A DNA stretch of 64,000 nt from CBDBKL01 sp965116215 (GTDB taxonomy: Bacteria; Bdellovibrionota; Bdellovibrionia; Bdellovibrionales; JAKFYE01), in contig OZ220494.1 in the NCBI GenBank assembly GCA_965116215.1, positions 1,760,587 to 1,824,586 of the forward strand, written 5' to 3'. A program made the position numbers and the translations under genes. The notes beneath the pieces were generated by a model. The model searched no databases and was not told the origin of the DNA. It saw nothing but the letters and a program-made list of their open reading frames with translations. Positions 1 through 9,567 of the stretch are shown here, piece by piece; positions within the stretch are counted from its first letter, which is position 1, and every line of letters begins with the position of its first letter.

Positions 1-205
1 CATAATAAACTTTTCGAGAAGGCATTTTTATTGGCTTTTTATCGACTAAAATGCGATCCTTTAAGGGATCAACCCTTGTTCCCAACTCAAAAATCTTCTT
101 ACTGTTGACAATAACATGACCTGAGGAAATTAATTTATCAGCTTGTCTTCGACTTGCAAGGCCAGCATCGGCTATATATTTATTGAGACGGACTTTTGTA
201 CTCAA
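1..205 (-). CDS. RsuA/RluB-family 23S/16S rRNA pseudouridine synthase, N-terminal fragment (runs off left edge)
   Basis: Only the first 68 codons are in the window. They read as an S4 RNA-binding domain of the kind that opens RsuA/RluB/RluF pseudouridine synthases: a start resembling RLNKYIADAGLASRRQAD, then SGHVIVN and a turn with GTRVDP. The family isomerises a uridine in rRNA; the catalytic domain lies beyond the left edge, so the subfamily cannot be told. The start is a TTG preceded by a GGGG-type ribosome site about nine bases upstream. It overlaps the 3' end of the upstream gene (stop at 180) by about 26 bases, which suggests translational coupling. Confidence 0.8.
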   Translation of the reverse strand, partial: MSTKVRLNKYIADAGLASRRQADKLISSGHVIVNSKKIFELGTRVDPLKDRILVDKKPIKMPSRKVYY

Positions 206-1103
206 TGGTTTTATCCCCTGTTAATAAACGTGAAGCCTCCCTTATCAAGAGTTTCAGAAGTTTGTCATCAGGGAAAACATATTCGACTAAATTTTTCGCC
301 CTTTCTACCATCTGAATCAAAGTCGCCCGTGTTGAAGAATGATGGAATGAGAAATTTTCAATTGCATTTTCAAGATTCTTAATCGTATCTACATATAAAG
401 GATCCGTTGAGCGATGAATATAAAATCGTTCTACTCGCTTTAAAGCAAAATGCAGGGCTGGAAACTCCTCTATGCTCTTTATTGTAAAAGAGTGCACCTT
501 TTGGAAAAGGTAACCTCTCACAATATAGCCCTTGATCTTAGATTGATGAATATAAAAGTAGGCCCGATGACTGGCAGCTAGTTCTATACATTGCTTGACC
601 CCTTCAGATAAATGAAGTCGTGAATCATATTGAAGAGAAGATGTTATTCCCAGAGGCCTTATCTGACCATTATGTATTGTAAAAATATTGTGAAAATATG
701 TGGCTTTAAAAATTTTAGGAGAAAGCTCTAAAAGAACCATCGCCTTTTGTTGGTCAGGTAACGTGCGCACCCTCATGCCTTTGGTTCTGTCTACGCTCTT
801 TTTTACAACAGCATAAAAATCTTTAATGTGTTGAAAAGAAATCACCTGAAATGTGCTGGCCATATGAACTGTTTTTAAAGTCAGATGAGAAAACTCTGTT
901 TTTAACATCTTATCCAAATCTTTTGCATGATTCTGCCAATGCGTAAAACGTAAACACTCCAAAATAAATTTTTGAATCAACTCAGAATTTATATCATCTT
1001 GGTCTAAACAAAAATTTTTCAAATAGTTATAGAGACAAAGACGCATTGGGTCATTCTTGAGATCATTTTTGAATAAACGTTTTCCAAATTCTACAACAGT
1101 CAT
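180..1103 (-). CDS. Hypothetical protein, 307 aa
   Basis: I do not recognise this protein. It has no signal peptide or membrane segment, is rich in Lys, Phe and His, and looks soluble and mixed alpha/beta. It starts at an ATG (complement of 1101-1103) and its stop overlaps the start of the downstream pseudouridine synthase gene, so the two are probably one transcript. That neighbour hints at an RNA-related role but nothing in the sequence shows it. The coiled-coil gene on the other strand begins about 110 bases upstream, so the two share a divergent promoter region. Confidence 0.65.
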   Translation of the reverse strand: MTVVEFGKRLFKNDLKNDPMRLCLYNYLKNFCLDQDDINSELIQKFILECLRFTHWQNHAKDLDKMLKTEFSHLTLKTVHMASTFQVISFQHIKDFYAVVKKSVDRTKGMRVRTLPDQQKAMVLLELSPKIFKATYFHNIFTIHNGQIRPLGITSSLQYDSRLHLSEGVKQCIELAASHRAYFYIHQSKIKGYIVRGYLFQKVHSFTIKSIEEFPALHFALKRVERFYIHRSTDPLYVDTIKNLENAIENFSFHHSSTRATLIQMVERAKNLVEYVFPDDKLLKLLIREASRLLTGDKTIEYKSPSQ

Positions 1104-1212
1104 GATTTATAAGTTTAATGGAAGAAGGGGAAGATGCTCAAATGAATTTGTTCACTCATTTGGATTCTTGAGCTTTTTAACGTACACTCAGAATAAAGGG
1201 TGGGTATTTTTT

Positions 1213-1716
1213 ATGAGTATGGAGCCAATGGGTAGAAAATTACATTCAGGCCTCTTTCAAGAAATTGATCGAGTCAATGAAATGGATCAAGGGGAGAATA
1301 TAGAATTTTCCACTGAATTCCATCTAGGGTCTTTAAGCTTTATAAAAAAAATGGAATCCCGTCTTGAAAGTATTGAAGAGCATTTAAGTCCCCCTATCAG
1401 AGAGATTGAGCCACGTATGTTACAACGTTTAGAAAAATTAAATCAGAGAATAAAGTTGTTGGAAAAAAAATTAGATCAAATGACTGAAGGATTTCAGTCC
1501 AAATGGCGTCATTTGATGGGAAAGGTGACAGAAAAGACGATCACTGATGGTAGAATTCAAGCTCTATTTGATCGTCATAATCACCTTGTTCATCAATTTG
1601 AAAACCGTTTAAATCAAATGCAGAGAGTTATTAATGAACAAAAAGTTCAATTAATGAATTCAAGGGATGATTTGAGCTGTGCACGAAGAGAAATTGAAAA
1701 ATTAAAACGTCTCTAA
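1213..1716 (+). CDS. Hypothetical coiled-coil protein, 167 aa
   Basis: After a short N-terminal stretch, residues from about 50 to the end are almost entirely charged helix with heptad-like Leu/Ile/Met spacing, such as LEKLNQRIKLLEKKLDQM, and a second helix ends in REIEKLKRL. This is a probable coiled-coil protein with no recognisable catalytic motif and no signal peptide. The open frame extends upstream into the divergent gene. I place the start at the ATG at 1213 because a purine-rich AAAGGGTGGG ribosome site sits just before it. Function unknown. Confidence 0.6.
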   Translation: MSMEPMGRKLHSGLFQEIDRVNEMDQGENIEFSTEFHLGSLSFIKKMESRLESIEEHLSPPIREIEPRMLQRLEKLNQRIKLLEKKLDQMTEGFQSKWRHLMGKVTEKTITDGRIQALFDRHNHLVHQFENRLNQMQRVINEQKVQLMNSRDDLSCARREIEKLKRL

Positions 1717-1984
1717 GAAGATGTGAGTGCAATGAGAGTTTTTCCGATAAGTCGTAGTTTGATGAATTGACCAATAATCATTTGTATTCATCCAATGAGC
1801 CCAGTGCAGAGAGCTGTTTGCTAGCCCAGTTGCTCACAATAACAGTCGACTTAAAGTGTCAGGTAAAGTCTTAGTTTCTACGCAAAATGCTTATGAATAC
1901 CACAGGCGATTTTGTCGTATGTTAATGACCAAGGGGATTTGACGATCACAGGGTGTGGTCATTTCATCTTTTATCATTGAATAA

Positions 1985-3904
1985 TTAAAGAGTCTTTAAA
2001 ACCCTTTTTATTCGTTTTTTAAATTGATTGGCGGGCTCAAAGCCTGTCAGTGTTTCCTTGGAGATAATATCCCCGTTTGGATGAATAAACAAAATAGTTG
2101 GTAATCCTAAAATATTATATTTTTCTCGAATAGGTGCGGTTTTTGTAGTTTCTATTGTGAGATCCACTTTCAATAAGAGAAATTGAGACATTAAGGACTG
2201 AATATCAGGTTTAGAAAATATATATCTGTCTAGCTCTTTACAAGCCAAGCACCAATCAGCATAGAAATCTATAATAACAGGTTGTTCTGAGAGTAGGGCT
2301 CTTTGAAGTTTCTCTTCTGAATAGACTTCAAAGTTATTGTTTTTTGATGGAGCTAGAGTATCTGTTTGTGGAATAATATTTGTTATCTCTAGAAGACCAT
2401 GGCCGATTCCCCCAGTCCCTATAAGAATAATAACAATAGCTAAACTCCGTTTGAAAACATCATGCCGTGTTCTTAATGTTTTTAGAGCGATAAAGCCTCG
2501 TACAACTCCAAGAGTGATAAATGTCACCCCTACAATAATTTTAAAGTAAGTAGGATCTGTAACGGGCTCTATGTAATAAAGGGCCATAATAATCATAAGA
2601 AAACCAAAAAATCCTTTAACTGTATTTAACCAGGGCCCTGATTTGGGAAGTCGAGACAATAGCGTACTAAAAGTTCCAAGTAGGATAAAGATCATGCCCA
2701 GTCCCACGGCATAGACCAACAGAAGCCAAAAACCAAAAAATGCATCTTGTGTTTTTGCCACATATGCAAGGATAGAAATCAGTACAGGGCCGACGCAGGG
2801 GCCGGCGGCAACACCGCTGATGAGCCCTCCAAAGAAAGCTTTTGTGAGTCCTCCTTCAATTCCCTTATAGCTATGGAGTTTATTTCGAAGAAAACCTGGT
2901 AGTTGTAAATCATAAAGTCCGTACATGCTCATTGCCATACAAATAAAAAGTGTTGCCAAGCTATAGACAATGATGGGTTGACTTAAAGCAGATCCAAACA
3001 GGGCCCCCGATTTTGCTGCAAGTAATCCCATTACTGCGTATGTAATAGCTATCCCAGAAACATATACTGTACTTAAAATAAACCCACTGAGCTTGCTCCT
3101 TTGATCTACAGTTTGTGAGCCTAGAATAGAAAGTGTAATAGGGATCATGGGGAAAATACATGGAGTCAGACTTGTTAATATTCCTGCTAAAAATACAAAT
3201 AAGAATAAAGAGAGAAGTCCTTCGTTGAATACTTTTTTATCAAAGGAATTGACAGAGGCCATTTCTTTTGCAGTATTTGATACAGTAATAAAAGTGTCTG
3301 TGAACTTAGGGAATAAGCAGTGTGTTTCCGTACAGGCCTGATATTTAACTTGGGCAATAAGAGAATCACTCAATTTATCAGGAACTCTCTTTAAAAAAGC
3401 GACAAGATGAGCTGATTCAATAATCACCTCTCTTGTTTTTCCTCCAGAAAAGCGATCTTTTATTTTTACAACAGGTGCAATGTTTAAAGGTTTAAGCACT
3501 TTTATATTTGTCAAAAGGTGCTCATTCTTTTGTGCCAGTTTGTTCTTTTTTAATTCTAATGTGCTTTGATCCTCTATATTTTGTTTTAAAGAAGGCCTCT
3601 TGTTTTCTGTAGATATTTTTGTTCTGTCATGTTTTCGAAATAAAAGATCAAATTGATCCACATAGGCTTTGTAACCATTTTCAAGATATAGGTTAATTGT
3701 GACATAAAACCCTTTCTCTTGAGAGTAGTTTAAATGTCCTTTTGCTGTTAGAGGGTTTAAATCTCTAAGTTTTTTGTCTTCTTCGCTGTAACCTAATGTG
3801 TGGATAAATAATGTAAGGAGAAATGGAAATAGATTCAGTAATCGTTTCTTTTTGTTATACTTTGTGAGAGCCTTTCGAAGAGTGTTGCACTCTTTCATTA
3901 TCAT
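1985..3904 (-). CDS. dsbD: Thiol:disulfide interchange protein DsbD
   Basis: DsbD carries electrons from cytoplasmic thioredoxin across the inner membrane to periplasmic disulfide isomerases and apoproteins. The three expected parts are visible in 639 aa. There is a signal peptide and an N-terminal immunoglobulin-like domain with a Cys pair (ACTETHC). A membrane domain follows, with the paired cysteines in LTPCIFPMIP and GPCVGPVLIS. The C-terminal thioredoxin domain has the active site WCLAC (Cys552 and Cys555). The start ATG overlaps the stop of the upstream RND transporter by four bases (ATGA), so the two are translationally coupled. That pairing is unusual; dsbD more often sits with cytochrome c biogenesis or isomerase genes. 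Confidence 0.93.
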   Translation of the reverse strand: MIMKECNTLRKALTKYNKKKRLLNLFPFLLTLFIHTLGYSEEDKKLRDLNPLTAKGHLNYSQEKGFYVTINLYLENGYKAYVDQFDLLFRKHDRTKISTENKRPSLKQNIEDQSTLELKKNKLAQKNEHLLTNIKVLKPLNIAPVVKIKDRFSGGKTREVIIESAHLVAFLKRVPDKLSDSLIAQVKYQACTETHCLFPKFTDTFITVSNTAKEMASVNSFDKKVFNEGLLSLFLFVFLAGILTSLTPCIFPMIPITLSILGSQTVDQRSKLSGFILSTVYVSGIAITYAVMGLLAAKSGALFGSALSQPIIVYSLATLFICMAMSMYGLYDLQLPGFLRNKLHSYKGIEGGLTKAFFGGLISGVAAGPCVGPVLISILAYVAKTQDAFFGFWLLLVYAVGLGMIFILLGTFSTLLSRLPKSGPWLNTVKGFFGFLMIIMALYYIEPVTDPTYFKIIVGVTFITLGVVRGFIALKTLRTRHDVFKRSLAIVIILIGTGGIGHGLLEITNIIPQTDTLAPSKNNNFEVYSEEKLQRALLSEQPVIIDFYADWCLACKELDRYIFSKPDIQSLMSQFLLLKVDLTIETTKTAPIREKYNILGLPTILFIHPNGDIISKETLTGFEPANQFKKRIKRVLKTL

Positions 3905-6900
3905 TTTGGTTCTTCCTTAAATTTTTGTATGCCGAATAATTTATATATATCATCCATAATAGCTACCATTGTAGGAAAGAAAAGACTGTTTAAAATAGCC
4001 CCAATACCAAGCCCCCATGCGAGAGCTAAAGCCATGGGTATGACAAAGGGATCTCCACCCCCTATATTAAAGGTTTTTAACATGAAGTGACCATAGGCTG
4101 TAGGTAACAGCCCGCAGAGAGTTGTAATTGTTGTTAATAATATAGGTCGAAAACGAATGGCCGCCGCATCTTCAAGTGATTGAAAGCGTGTGTTCCCCTT
4201 TTTTCTTGAAGAGTTGACAAAGTCTAGATAGACAATGGAGTTGTTTACAATCACTCCCAATAGAGCAACTATACCGAGTATAGACATAAAACTAAATGGC
4301 ATACCATGAAGTCCTAATGCATAAATGACTCCCATTACACCCATGGGCATAGTGCAGATAATAATAAAAGGCTGTAATAGACTTTTAAATGTTATGATAA
4401 GGAGTACGTAGATAAGGATGATGGCTATAATTGAAGCCCTAGTTAGTGAGGCTAAGGACTCTTGTGTATCTTCACTTTCTCCTCCGAGTTCTATAGAAAT
4501 CTGAGGTTTATTTTTTATAAGATTTTTAAATTCAGGTTTTAATAAATTTATCACTTCAGAGGCTGTAATGATTTTCGTATCCACAGAAGCAGATACATTA
4601 ACAACTCTTTTATACTTATTATGTATTACCGAACTTAACGTCGATTGTTTTTTAAAATCAGAAAATGATTTTAATGGAATCAAATGCCCTCGAGCATTGC
4701 CCACTTTTAATTCTCTCAGGCGTCTTTCTCCTGGTTCAAGGACTTCTTTAAGTTTAACTCTGACGTCAACTTCTTCATCAAATGCACGTGTTTTTGTAGC
4801 AATAACACCATCAAAGGAGGCTCTTACTGTTGTTCCAATGTCTTGAGCTGTTAAACCAAATCTAGCTGTATCATTGTGTCGTGGGAGAACAATCCATTCA
4901 TCTTTTCCCTCTACATAAGAATTTTGTATGTCCTTCACTCCTTTAATGACAGTGAGTTTGTCTTGCAGTGCGTAGGCAATAGCTCTTAGTTCATCATAGT
5001 TCTTTCCACTGACATTGATAGAGACAGGTCGCCCTTGAGGAGGGCCACCTTTTAAGACTTCAAAGTTCACCTTTGTTAAGCCAGGTGGTGAGCCAATTTT
5101 TTGGCGAAGCTCATCGATGATTTCTTGTGCTTCTCGTTTTCTTCCCTTAGCTGCAGTGAGTTCGACAAAAATTTGACTGTAATTAGGGCCACGCTTGGTG
5201 AGTGGGTCATTTGGATCGTTTTGGATAATCCCAATCATGGTTAAATAGCCCAACAATTCAGAGTTGGGGAGAGAGGCAGTGGCTTTCTCTAAGGGTTTCA
5301 TATACTCTTGCATCTGCGTGAGGGATATATTTTTAGGTGCCTCTGCTCGTATAAAAAATTGTTCGACACCTTTACTGGGGAATAGAACAAACTTAATTCG
5401 TGTTCCTATAAATGCAGTGAGGCCAACAAATAGAATAAGTACAATGAGGGTTTTGTATTTATTGTGCGTGGTCAGTCGTATATATTTTCTATAAATATTT
5501 GTTATTTTCTCAAAATGATTTGAGGTTGTTCTTCTTTTGCCTTTCTTTATGCTGACCCAGCTACCAAAATGTGAGGGCATGATATAAAAGGCCTCCAGCC
5601 AAGAGAAAAGAAGAGCCATAATAACGATAGCTGGAATTTGAAAAACAAATTTTCCAAAAATACCTGTCATAAAAAGCATAGGGGCAAAGGCTAGAGCTGT
5701 TGTCAGTACAGAGGCGGTGACTGGGGACAGCACTTCTGTTGCTCCAGCCACAATAGATGTCCATGATTTTCCTTCTTTTTCAATATGTCTATAAATGTTT
5801 TCTGAAACGACAATGGCATCATCGACGAGCATACCTAGTACAATAATAAGACCCATAAGTGTTATAAGGTTAATCGAAATTCCGATAAAGTAAGCTGCTA
5901 AAAGTGTTGAGAGCATTGCTAGAGGAATTCCAACAGCAACAACGAGGGCTACTCTAAAGGGGAGAAGAAATGAGAGAAATGCTAATACAAGGAATAATCC
6001 AATATAGACATTTGATTTTAAGACAGAGAGTCTATTTTTTAAATAGATAGAGAGGTCTCTGGCCACACCAACTTGAATGCCTTGGGGCAGATTTTTCTTT
6101 AGCTCTTCAAGCCGTTGTTTTGTTTTTTTTACTAGTTTTAATACATCAGCTTGTGCCTTTTTAGAAATAAGGAGGTTAATAGAAGACTTTCCATTAGAGC
6201 GATAAAGGATATTGGCTTCAGCTTGTCTCTCTGTAACGGTAGCTATATCTTTAACTCTTGTTCCATAACCTTCATCATTTGAAATAATATATGTATTTAA
6301 TATGTTGTCTTTTGTTTTATATTCAGCATCTGTTTTGACAAGTAACTCTTCTCCTGTAGGAGTTTTAAATTTGCCGCCAGGGGTTGCTGTATTTCTCAGA
6401 GACAGTGCTGTTATGACTTTTCGCAGGGGGACACGGCGGGCGGCCATTTGTTCTGAATCAATTTCTACAAGGAATTCTCTTTTTTCGTAACCCTTTCTAG
6501 TGATTCGTGCGACTTCTTTGATGAGACTGAGTTCATCAGCAATGTATTTAGCAGCTCTTCTTATTTCTAACTCAGGTAAATCTCCACTCACAAAAACTTC
6601 TAAAACTGGAGTTTGTGCTGAATCGATCGATGTGACAATTGGATCTTCTGCTCCTTTGGGGAGGGTACTAATGCGTTCTATTGCCAGTTGGATATTTCTA
6701 TTTGTTTTATCTCCGTCTTGTGCGTCAGGATCTAAAAAAACTGTAATAAGCGATAGGTTTTCAGTGGCTATGCTCTGTACTTTTTTTATACCATCGACTT
6801 CTCTAAGAGCTTCTTCTAGTGGATTTGTGATGAGATTTTCAATTTGTTCAGGGGAAGCACCGGGCATTACAGTTCGAATCACAGTGATGTCAAAGTCAAC

Positions 6901-7020
6901 AGGAGGAAAAATCTCTTTTTTGATGATAAATAAGGAGGCTGTCCCTAGAGCAATCAAAACCACTGTTAGAACATTGACAATAAGATGTTCTCCAGCAAAA
7001 AAACCAATGACTTTTTTCAT
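3901..7020 (-). CDS. RND-family efflux transporter inner-membrane subunit (HAE1/AcrB type)
   Basis: This 1039-aa protein is the proton-driven pump subunit of a tripartite exporter. It shows the duplicated RND layout: a membrane helix near residue 15, a large periplasmic loop, a helix block at 335-480, and the same pattern repeated in the second half. The paired proton-relay aspartates of helix 4 are present as VDDAIVVSEN (Asp400, Asp401). In the second half the corresponding segment reads VIVNNSIVYLDF, so the lysine used by AcrB is not obvious there, as in many non-AcrB members. No membrane-fusion adaptor or outer-membrane channel gene is adjacent. dsbD follows with a four-base overlap. Substrate cannot be told from sequence. 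Confidence 0.92.
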   Translation of the reverse strand: MKKVIGFFAGEHLIVNVLTVVLIALGTASLFIIKKEIFPPVDFDITVIRTVMPGASPEQIENLITNPLEEALREVDGIKKVQSIATENLSLITVFLDPDAQDGDKTNRNIQLAIERISTLPKGAEDPIVTSIDSAQTPVLEVFVSGDLPELEIRRAAKYIADELSLIKEVARITRKGYEKREFLVEIDSEQMAARRVPLRKVITALSLRNTATPGGKFKTPTGEELLVKTDAEYKTKDNILNTYIISNDEGYGTRVKDIATVTERQAEANILYRSNGKSSINLLISKKAQADVLKLVKKTKQRLEELKKNLPQGIQVGVARDLSIYLKNRLSVLKSNVYIGLFLVLAFLSFLLPFRVALVVAVGIPLAMLSTLLAAYFIGISINLITLMGLIIVLGMLVDDAIVVSENIYRHIEKEGKSWTSIVAGATEVLSPVTASVLTTALAFAPMLFMTGIFGKFVFQIPAIVIMALLFSWLEAFYIMPSHFGSWVSIKKGKRRTTSNHFEKITNIYRKYIRLTTHNKYKTLIVLILFVGLTAFIGTRIKFVLFPSKGVEQFFIRAEAPKNISLTQMQEYMKPLEKATASLPNSELLGYLTMIGIIQNDPNDPLTKRGPNYSQIFVELTAAKGRKREAQEIIDELRQKIGSPPGLTKVNFEVLKGGPPQGRPVSINVSGKNYDELRAIAYALQDKLTVIKGVKDIQNSYVEGKDEWIVLPRHNDTARFGLTAQDIGTTVRASFDGVIATKTRAFDEEVDVRVKLKEVLEPGERRLRELKVGNARGHLIPLKSFSDFKKQSTLSSVIHNKYKRVVNVSASVDTKIITASEVINLLKPEFKNLIKNKPQISIELGGESEDTQESLASLTRASIIAIILIYVLLIITFKSLLQPFIIICTMPMGVMGVIYALGLHGMPFSFMSILGIVALLGVIVNNSIVYLDFVNSSRKKGNTRFQSLEDAAAIRFRPILLTTITTLCGLLPTAYGHFMLKTFNIGGGDPFVIPMALALAWGLGIGAILNSLFFPTMVAIMDDIYKLFGIQKFKEEPK

Positions 7021-7139
7021 ATTTGTAAACTCCTAAGGGGATGTTTCTTTCTATAACAGTTAAGCGTCAAATTTGTCACGCTTTGACAAAAGCTATTTCT
7101 TACTTTTCTAAGAGCTATAAGACTGATAGGTCACATTGA

Positions 7140-7958
7140 GTGATTAAAAATCAATTTTGGCATGATGTCCCTCTTGTTGCTTTAGATATTGAAACCACAG
7201 GTGCTTATCCTATTGGCAACCAAATCTGTGAAATAGGTGCTGTTCGATGGGAACGGGGTCAGGTCGTTGATACATTTCAAACTCTTATAAACCCTGATGA
7301 AAAGATGAGTGATTTTATTATAAACATTCATGGTATCACAAATGAAATGATTCGGAATGCTCCAGGAATTAATGATGTTATTGGTGACTTTTATCAGTTT
7401 TTAAAAGATTCAGTTCATATAGCACACCATGCCCCCTTTGATTTAGGATTTTTAGCTTATGAATTTGAAAAGTCCAACTTGTGCCTACCTGAGACGCCTG
7501 TTCTCTGTACATCTCTTTTATCCCAATCTGTTTTTAGTGAGGCACCAAATCATAGATTGCAGACTTTAATTGATTTTTTAAATCTACCAAAAGAGTTAGC
7601 TCACCGTGCACTTGAAGATGCTCGTAGTGCATTAAGAGTATTTTTAAAAATTGCAGAGAAAGAGGGCCGGGAAAAAACAGTAGGGTTTTTTCATGAGCTG
7701 CAAAGAAAGCGAATGGCTTGGAGATATTATTCTATTTCAGATATGAGGAAGGGTGAAATAGGTGACACTCTTATTTATGCTCTTGAAAGTGGAAAGGATT
7801 TAGAAGTTATTTATCGTAAAGGGCACGCTCCGAGGAAAATAAGGCCTGTTGGTATTGTAAGAAATCCAGACGGAGATTATTTAAAAGCCCTTTGTTTAAT
7901 TGAGCATAGAGAAAAACGATTTTATATGGACAAGTTTTTATCTGCAAGATCACTTTAA
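7140..7958 (+). CDS. DEDDh 3'-5' exonuclease (DnaQ/RNase T fold) with a C-terminal WYL-like domain
   Basis: Residues 10-170 form a DnaQ-type exonuclease with all four acidic residues and the histidine: DIETTG (Asp16, Glu18), HHAPFD (Asp101), and AHRALEDA (His155, Asp160). The fold removes nucleotides from DNA or RNA 3' ends using two metal ions. After a helical linker, residues 208-272 resemble the C-terminal part of a WYL domain: a basic strand, then IRPVGIV, then YLKALCL, then a basic RFYMDK. WYL domains are ligand or nucleic-acid sensing modules usually attached to regulators. The start is a GTG. It stands alone between the divergent RND operon and the intergenic repeat cluster. It is not the replicative epsilon subunit as judged by the extra domain, but that is inference. 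Confidence 0.85.
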   Translation: MIKNQFWHDVPLVALDIETTGAYPIGNQICEIGAVRWERGQVVDTFQTLINPDEKMSDFIINIHGITNEMIRNAPGINDVIGDFYQFLKDSVHIAHHAPFDLGFLAYEFEKSNLCLPETPVLCTSLLSQSVFSEAPNHRLQTLIDFLNLPKELAHRALEDARSALRVFLKIAEKEGREKTVGFFHELQRKRMAWRYYSISDMRKGEIGDTLIYALESGKDLEVIYRKGHAPRKIRPVGIVRNPDGDYLKALCLIEHREKRFYMDKFLSARSL

Positions 7959-8138
7959 ACCGTTTATAAGGTTGATGACGTTTGAATAACATGATTGGCT
8001 CTGTTTGTATTTTTCTTTTCCATAAAGGATCTCAATAAATTGTAGTGGTTCAGGCTTGATCGGATAGTTTTCTAAAAAAAGCTGGCAGTTATTTATAGAA
8101 GATTTAGACTTTCCAGGGAAATAGGAGAAAAGGATTTT

Positions 8139-8590
8139 TATCTCTCTCTTAAAGCGAGTTTTTTGAAGCGCAGGGGGTATTTGTGGAGAGATCATTTATT
8201 CTATGCTCGATTGCATTGAGGACTATCTAGCTTACGCCTTTAGCCTGCGTTAGAAAAAGGCTTTTATCTTTCTCTTAAAGAGAGTTTTTTGAAGCGCAAT
8301 GCGTATCCGTGGAGAGATCGTTTATTCTATGCTTGATGGCATCGAGCACTATCCAGCCAAGGCTTTTAGCCTTCGGCAGAGACGCTTTGCGCCCTTCAAA
8401 GCTGTCTGAGCTTTAAGGGGAAGATAAAAGTTTTTTTCCTACAGAAGGGCATATCTGCGGAAATCCAGTTTTTTCTATGCTTGATAGCATCGAGCACTAT
8501 TTAGCTTACGCCTTTAGCCTTCGGCTGAGACGAGCTGCGAACCTCAGAGTTGTTTGAGCTTTTGAAAGCCTTCAGAAAAACTCTTCTTAG
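8139..8590. repeat. Cluster of three degenerate copies of a palindromic intergenic repeat
   Basis: The non-coding stretch between the exonuclease gene and the convergent lspA-like gene holds three partial copies of one repeat, at about 8139-8252, 8263-8415 and 8430-8590. All share a core built around TATGCTTGAT..ATCGAGCACTAT followed by TTAGCCT. The third copy ends in the arm TTTTGAAAGCCTTCAGAAAA (8560-8579), the same arm that bounds the copies at 35041-35157 and 52717-52912. Left arms are missing here, so this looks like a decayed array. The convergent position suggests it may also act in transcription termination. Confidence 0.8.
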
Positions 8591-8604
8591 TTTTACTAAA
8601 GGTT

Positions 8605-9567
8605 CTAGACTTTCTTTGTTTTTTTATGCCTTTTGCTCTGTTCTGTTTCTGATATTTGTATCTTTTTTTTCAATTTGTTGGCTAGCTCTTCTAAATGTGT
8701 GAAATCATCGCTTGATCGCAATTTAAGTGGTCGAGGTTTTCCTGCAATAAGGTCTTCCAGAAACATTTCAAATGCATAGAGAGGACCTGCCAATCTATGG
8801 GAGAGAATCGTACCAAAGAGAAAGAGCAAAATACAGAAAATGAGAGTGATAACAAAAAATGTAGATATAAAGGGAATAAGAAACTGCTTTTCTGCAAGAT
8901 CAGCATGAACTACAGCTACGTTATTTATAACAACTTTTAGAAATGTGTAGGAGTAGGTTCCAGCTATGATACCGAATCCTAATCCAAAGGAGACGAGCTT
9001 CAAACAATAACTTATTTGAAATTTTTTATTAACCCAATAAGACTCTCTTAAGTTGTCTTTAGGCCAGAGAGTGTTTCCATGTTTTATCAGTCCAAAAATA
9101 ACTAGGATATAGCCTATCCATTGGCAAACATCAGATACATTAAAAGCAGGGGTCGTTTTTGCAGAAAAATATGGAAAGATGATTTTTAGAAAATCTAATT
9201 TGATAAATATAAAATCTACAACATATCCCCAAATGATTCTGTCTGTGATATTTCCCAATATGGCACCCAGTAGGACAGATAGCCCCAACCTGAGTGCTAA
9301 TGATTGTGTAGGGAGTAGATATTGTATAATGAAAAATGTAAAAATCAGAAAAGTCCCTCCGGTAGAGAGTGAGACGATTCTTAAAACTTCAGGAAGATTG
9401 GAAAAAAGTCCTAACATAGCTCCATGGTTGTGATAAAGAGCGAATCCAATGCTCCCAAGGGTTTCAACAGTATTCAAATCGAGAGCTATTGTTTTAGTGA
9501 TGCGATCAGCAGTCCATACCCCGATAAGAGGTAATATGACGTAGATAAGCCATTGTTTTTTTGTCAT
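8605..9567 (-). CDS. lspA: Signal peptidase II (LspA) fused to a membrane-HAMP-like C-terminal module
   Basis: Residues 1-165 look like prolipoprotein signal peptidase, an inner-membrane aspartyl protease that cleaves lipoprotein signal peptides before the lipidated cysteine. The catalytic aspartates are in GNITDR (Asp109) and FNVSD (Asp146), the normal LspA pair. LspA is usually about 160 aa; this protein is 320 aa. The extra half has a membrane segment (about 190-212), a short periplasmic stretch, another membrane segment (about 232-255), then a HAMP-like helix-turn-helix beginning HRLAGPLYAFEMFLEDL and ending in a basic tail rich in Lys. No kinase or receptor output domain follows. Several lipoproteins encoded in this window would be substrates. 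It could instead be a diverged paralogue with a separate canonical lspA elsewhere. Confidence 0.8.
   Translation of the reverse strand: MTKKQWLIYVILPLIGVWTADRITKTIALDLNTVETLGSIGFALYHNHGAMLGLFSNLPEVLRIVSLSTGGTFLIFTFFIIQYLLPTQSLALRLGLSVLLGAILGNITDRIIWGYVVDFIFIKLDFLKIIFPYFSAKTTPAFNVSDVCQWIGYILVIFGLIKHGNTLWPKDNLRESYWVNKKFQISYCLKLVSFGLGFGIIAGTYSYTFLKVVINNVAVVHADLAEKQFLIPFISTFFVITLIFCILLFLFGTILSHRLAGPLYAFEMFLEDLIAGKPRPLKLRSSDDFTHLEELANKLKKKIQISETEQSKRHKKTKKV

Noticed and set aside
7950..8195. 81-codon minus-strand open frame after the exonuclease gene
   Set aside because: Its first third lies inside a decayed palindromic repeat, it overlaps the exonuclease stop, and the protein has no recognisable features.
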